From Oscillospiraceae bacterium (lineage in GTDB: Bacteria > Bacillota > Clostridia > Oscillospirales > Acutalibacteraceae): 8,054 nt of DNA. Below are positions 7,045 through 8,054 of this stretch, in pieces. The stretch is taken from NCBI GenBank assembly GCA_902766855.1, contig CACXFE010000039.1, positions 1-8,054 of the forward strand, given 5' to 3'. The position numbers and the translations under genes are program-made. The notes beneath the pieces are model-generated. The model saw nothing but the letters and a program-made list of their open reading frames with translations, had not been told where the DNA came from and did not search any database. The stretch's first letter is position 1. Each line of letters starts with the position of its first letter.

Positions 7045-7514
7045 TGATGGATAAGACCAATGTGATGCGGATTCTGGATCAAGCCAAAATCCCGTATGAA
7101 GGCTTCCGCTATTCTTCGGAATTGACAGAGGGGATCCTGATTGCAGATGCGCTTGGAGAGCCGCGGGAAGATGTATATAAAACTTTGGTGACGGTTTCGG
7201 GCACGGGTACGCACTATGTTTTTGTGATCCCGGTGGAAAAAACGCTTGATCTGAAAGCCGCGGCGCGTTCGGTGGGGGCAAAATCGGTTTCGATGCTGAA
7301 ACAAAAAGAATTATTGCCGACAACGGGCTATATTCACGGCGGATGTTCGCCGATCGGGATGAAAAAGCCGTTTCACACCGTGATCGACAGCAGTGCGCAG
7401 CCAAAAGAGGCGTTTTTTGTAAGCGCCGGCAAAGTGGGCGCGCAGATCCGGGTTTCGCCTACGGCGTTGGCGGCTTTGATCGGGGCGGATTTCTCCGCGA
7501 TTGTAACTTCATAA
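7044..7514 (+). CDS. ybaK: Cys-tRNA(Pro)/Cys-tRNA(Cys) deacylase of the YbaK family
   Basis: YbaK hydrolyses Cys wrongly attached to tRNA(Pro), a trans-acting proofreading step after prolyl-tRNA synthetase. From ATG 7044 the protein has 156 residues, the usual length. It contains the conserved VYKTLV block with Lys46, at the same number as the essential lysine of Haemophilus YbaK, and the GYIHGGCSPIGMKK block (about 95-108) with the family's Gly-Gly and Ser-Pro features. A second ATG at 7047 cannot be excluded. The start overlaps the nagB stop by one base (TGATG), so translation is probably coupled; the SD before it is poor. It has no obvious metabolic link to NagB. Some relatives deacylate other misacylated tRNAs (ProX, Ala type), but the motifs match YbaK best. 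Confidence 0.93.
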   Translation: MMDKTNVMRILDQAKIPYEGFRYSSELTEGILIADALGEPREDVYKTLVTVSGTGTHYVFVIPVEKTLDLKAAARSVGAKSVSMLKQKELLPTTGYIHGGCSPIGMKKPFHTVIDSSAQPKEAFFVSAGKVGAQIRVSPTALAALIGADFSAIVTS

Positions 7515-7566
7515 AGGCGCTTTATTCCATTTTAACATAGCAAAACGGCAGGAGATTGAAGAAGTT

Positions 7567-8054
7567 ATGACAGCCAATTATCACACGCACACGCCCCGTT
7601 GTCATCACGCGGCGGGAACCGAAAAAGAGTATATTGAAAACGCGATTCAAGGCGGATTTCGGATTTTAGGCTTTGCCGATCATTCGCCGCAGTTTTTTGA
7701 AGGCGGGTATGTTTCCGCGATGCGGATGCTGCCTTCTCAAGCGCCGGAATATGTGGAAACGATCAAGCGTTTGGCAGAAGAATACCGCAACGATCTTCAA
7801 ATTCTGGTAGGGTTTGAGGCGGAGTATTTCCCGGCCTTGTTCCCAAGGCTTAAACAGTTATGCCGGGATTGCGGAGTGGATTACCTGATTTTAGGGCAGC
7901 ATTTTTTGCATAACGAGCAATCCGGAGTTTATGTAGGCGTGGAAGGGTGCGATCAAGAAAAACTAACCGCCTATGTCGATGAAGTGATCGAAGGCATCGA
8001 AACCGGCTGTTTTACCTATGTTGCCCATCCCGATGTATGCCGGTATGATGCGGA
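7567..8054 (+). CDS. PHP-family phosphatase, histidinol-phosphatase (HisJ/HisK-like), 3' end outside the window
   Basis: The frame from ATG 7567 stays open to the window end, giving 162 residues of a protein that is usually about 260-280. It has the PHP metal-binding fold: NYHTHTPRCHHA at 4-15 (His6 and His8), GFADHSP at 35-41 (His39), GFEAEYFP at 82-89 (Glu84/Glu86), LGQHF at 109-113 (His112) and VAHPD at 152-156 (His154). This order and spacing fit the HisJ group, which dephosphorylates L-histidinol phosphate in histidine synthesis. No other his gene is seen, so a different phosphoester substrate is possible. AGGAG at 7550-7554 is 12 bases from the ATG, rather far; GAAGAAG at 7558-7564 may help. 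It follows ybaK by 52 bases that contain no clear promoter or terminator, so it may be the fourth gene of the operon. Confidence 0.88.
   Translation, partial: MTANYHTHTPRCHHAAGTEKEYIENAIQGGFRILGFADHSPQFFEGGYVSAMRMLPSQAPEYVETIKRLAEEYRNDLQILVGFEAEYFPALFPRLKQLCRDCGVDYLILGQHFLHNEQSGVYVGVEGCDQEKLTAYVDEVIEGIETGCFTYVAHPDVCRYDA

Noticed and set aside
6658..7404. Open frame on the - strand (about 248 codons) across nagB and ybaK
   Set aside because: Both + strand genes have complete catalytic motifs; the antisense translation is Arg/Pro/Ser-rich and shows no family signal.
7513..7523. Small AAAG...CTTT inverted repeat after ybaK
   Set aside because: Four pairs with a 3-base loop are too short for a terminator stem.
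7533..7538. TAACAT as a possible -10 before the PHP gene
   Set aside because: No acceptable -35 lies 16-18 bases upstream, so a promoter is not supported.

Overview
This window looks like ordinary chromosome from a mid-GC Gram-positive bacterium. Firmicutes of class Clostridia, near the Oscillospiraceae/Ruminococcaceae, are my best guess. The basis is strong AGGAGG/AGGGGG-type ribosome binding sites, tight one-strand gene packing, the Gram-positive length class of NagB, and the AlgI-type acyltransferase paired with a DHHW protein. That placement is inference from gene style and not from a marker gene. All eight supported genes lie on the + strand. I see no RNA gene, transposon, CRISPR array, prophage gene or convincing intrinsic terminator.

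Positions 1-5351 form one tightly spaced run. It holds the 3' part of an M18 zinc aminopeptidase (1-1020), the tRNA-modifying GTPase mnmE with a probable TTG start (1053-2414), a multi-pass MBOAT O-acyltransferase of the AlgI type (2457-3899), and a membrane-anchored DHHW/AlgX-like protein (3909-5351). The last two have the arrangement of a cell-surface polysaccharide O-acetylation machine. The MBOAT would pass acetyl groups across the membrane and the extracellular SGNH-like DHHW enzyme would place them on a glycan. No glycosyltransferase or polymerase gene is visible nearby, so the target polymer is unknown.

Positions 5352-5448 form the only intergenic stretch with a clear regulatory layout. 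It has a good housekeeping promoter (TTGTTT, 17 bp, TATAAT) with a perfect 12-bp palindrome in its spacer, followed by AGGAGG.

Positions 5449-8054 form a second run: a sugar-phosphate nucleotidyltransferase (5449-6330), nagB glucosamine-6-phosphate deaminase (6334-7044), a YbaK-type Cys-tRNA deacylase (7044-7514), and, after a 52-bp gap, the 5' part of a PHP-family histidinol-phosphatase-like gene that leaves the window (7567-8054). The nucleotidyltransferase and NagB are 3 bp apart and probably both serve amino-sugar or nucleotide-sugar metabolism. YbaK is a translation-fidelity enzyme that seems simply to share the transcript.

Nothing here is clearly a new system. The most interesting parts are the stand-alone acetylation pair with its acidic, serine-rich linker, and the palindrome inside the promoter of the amino-sugar operon.
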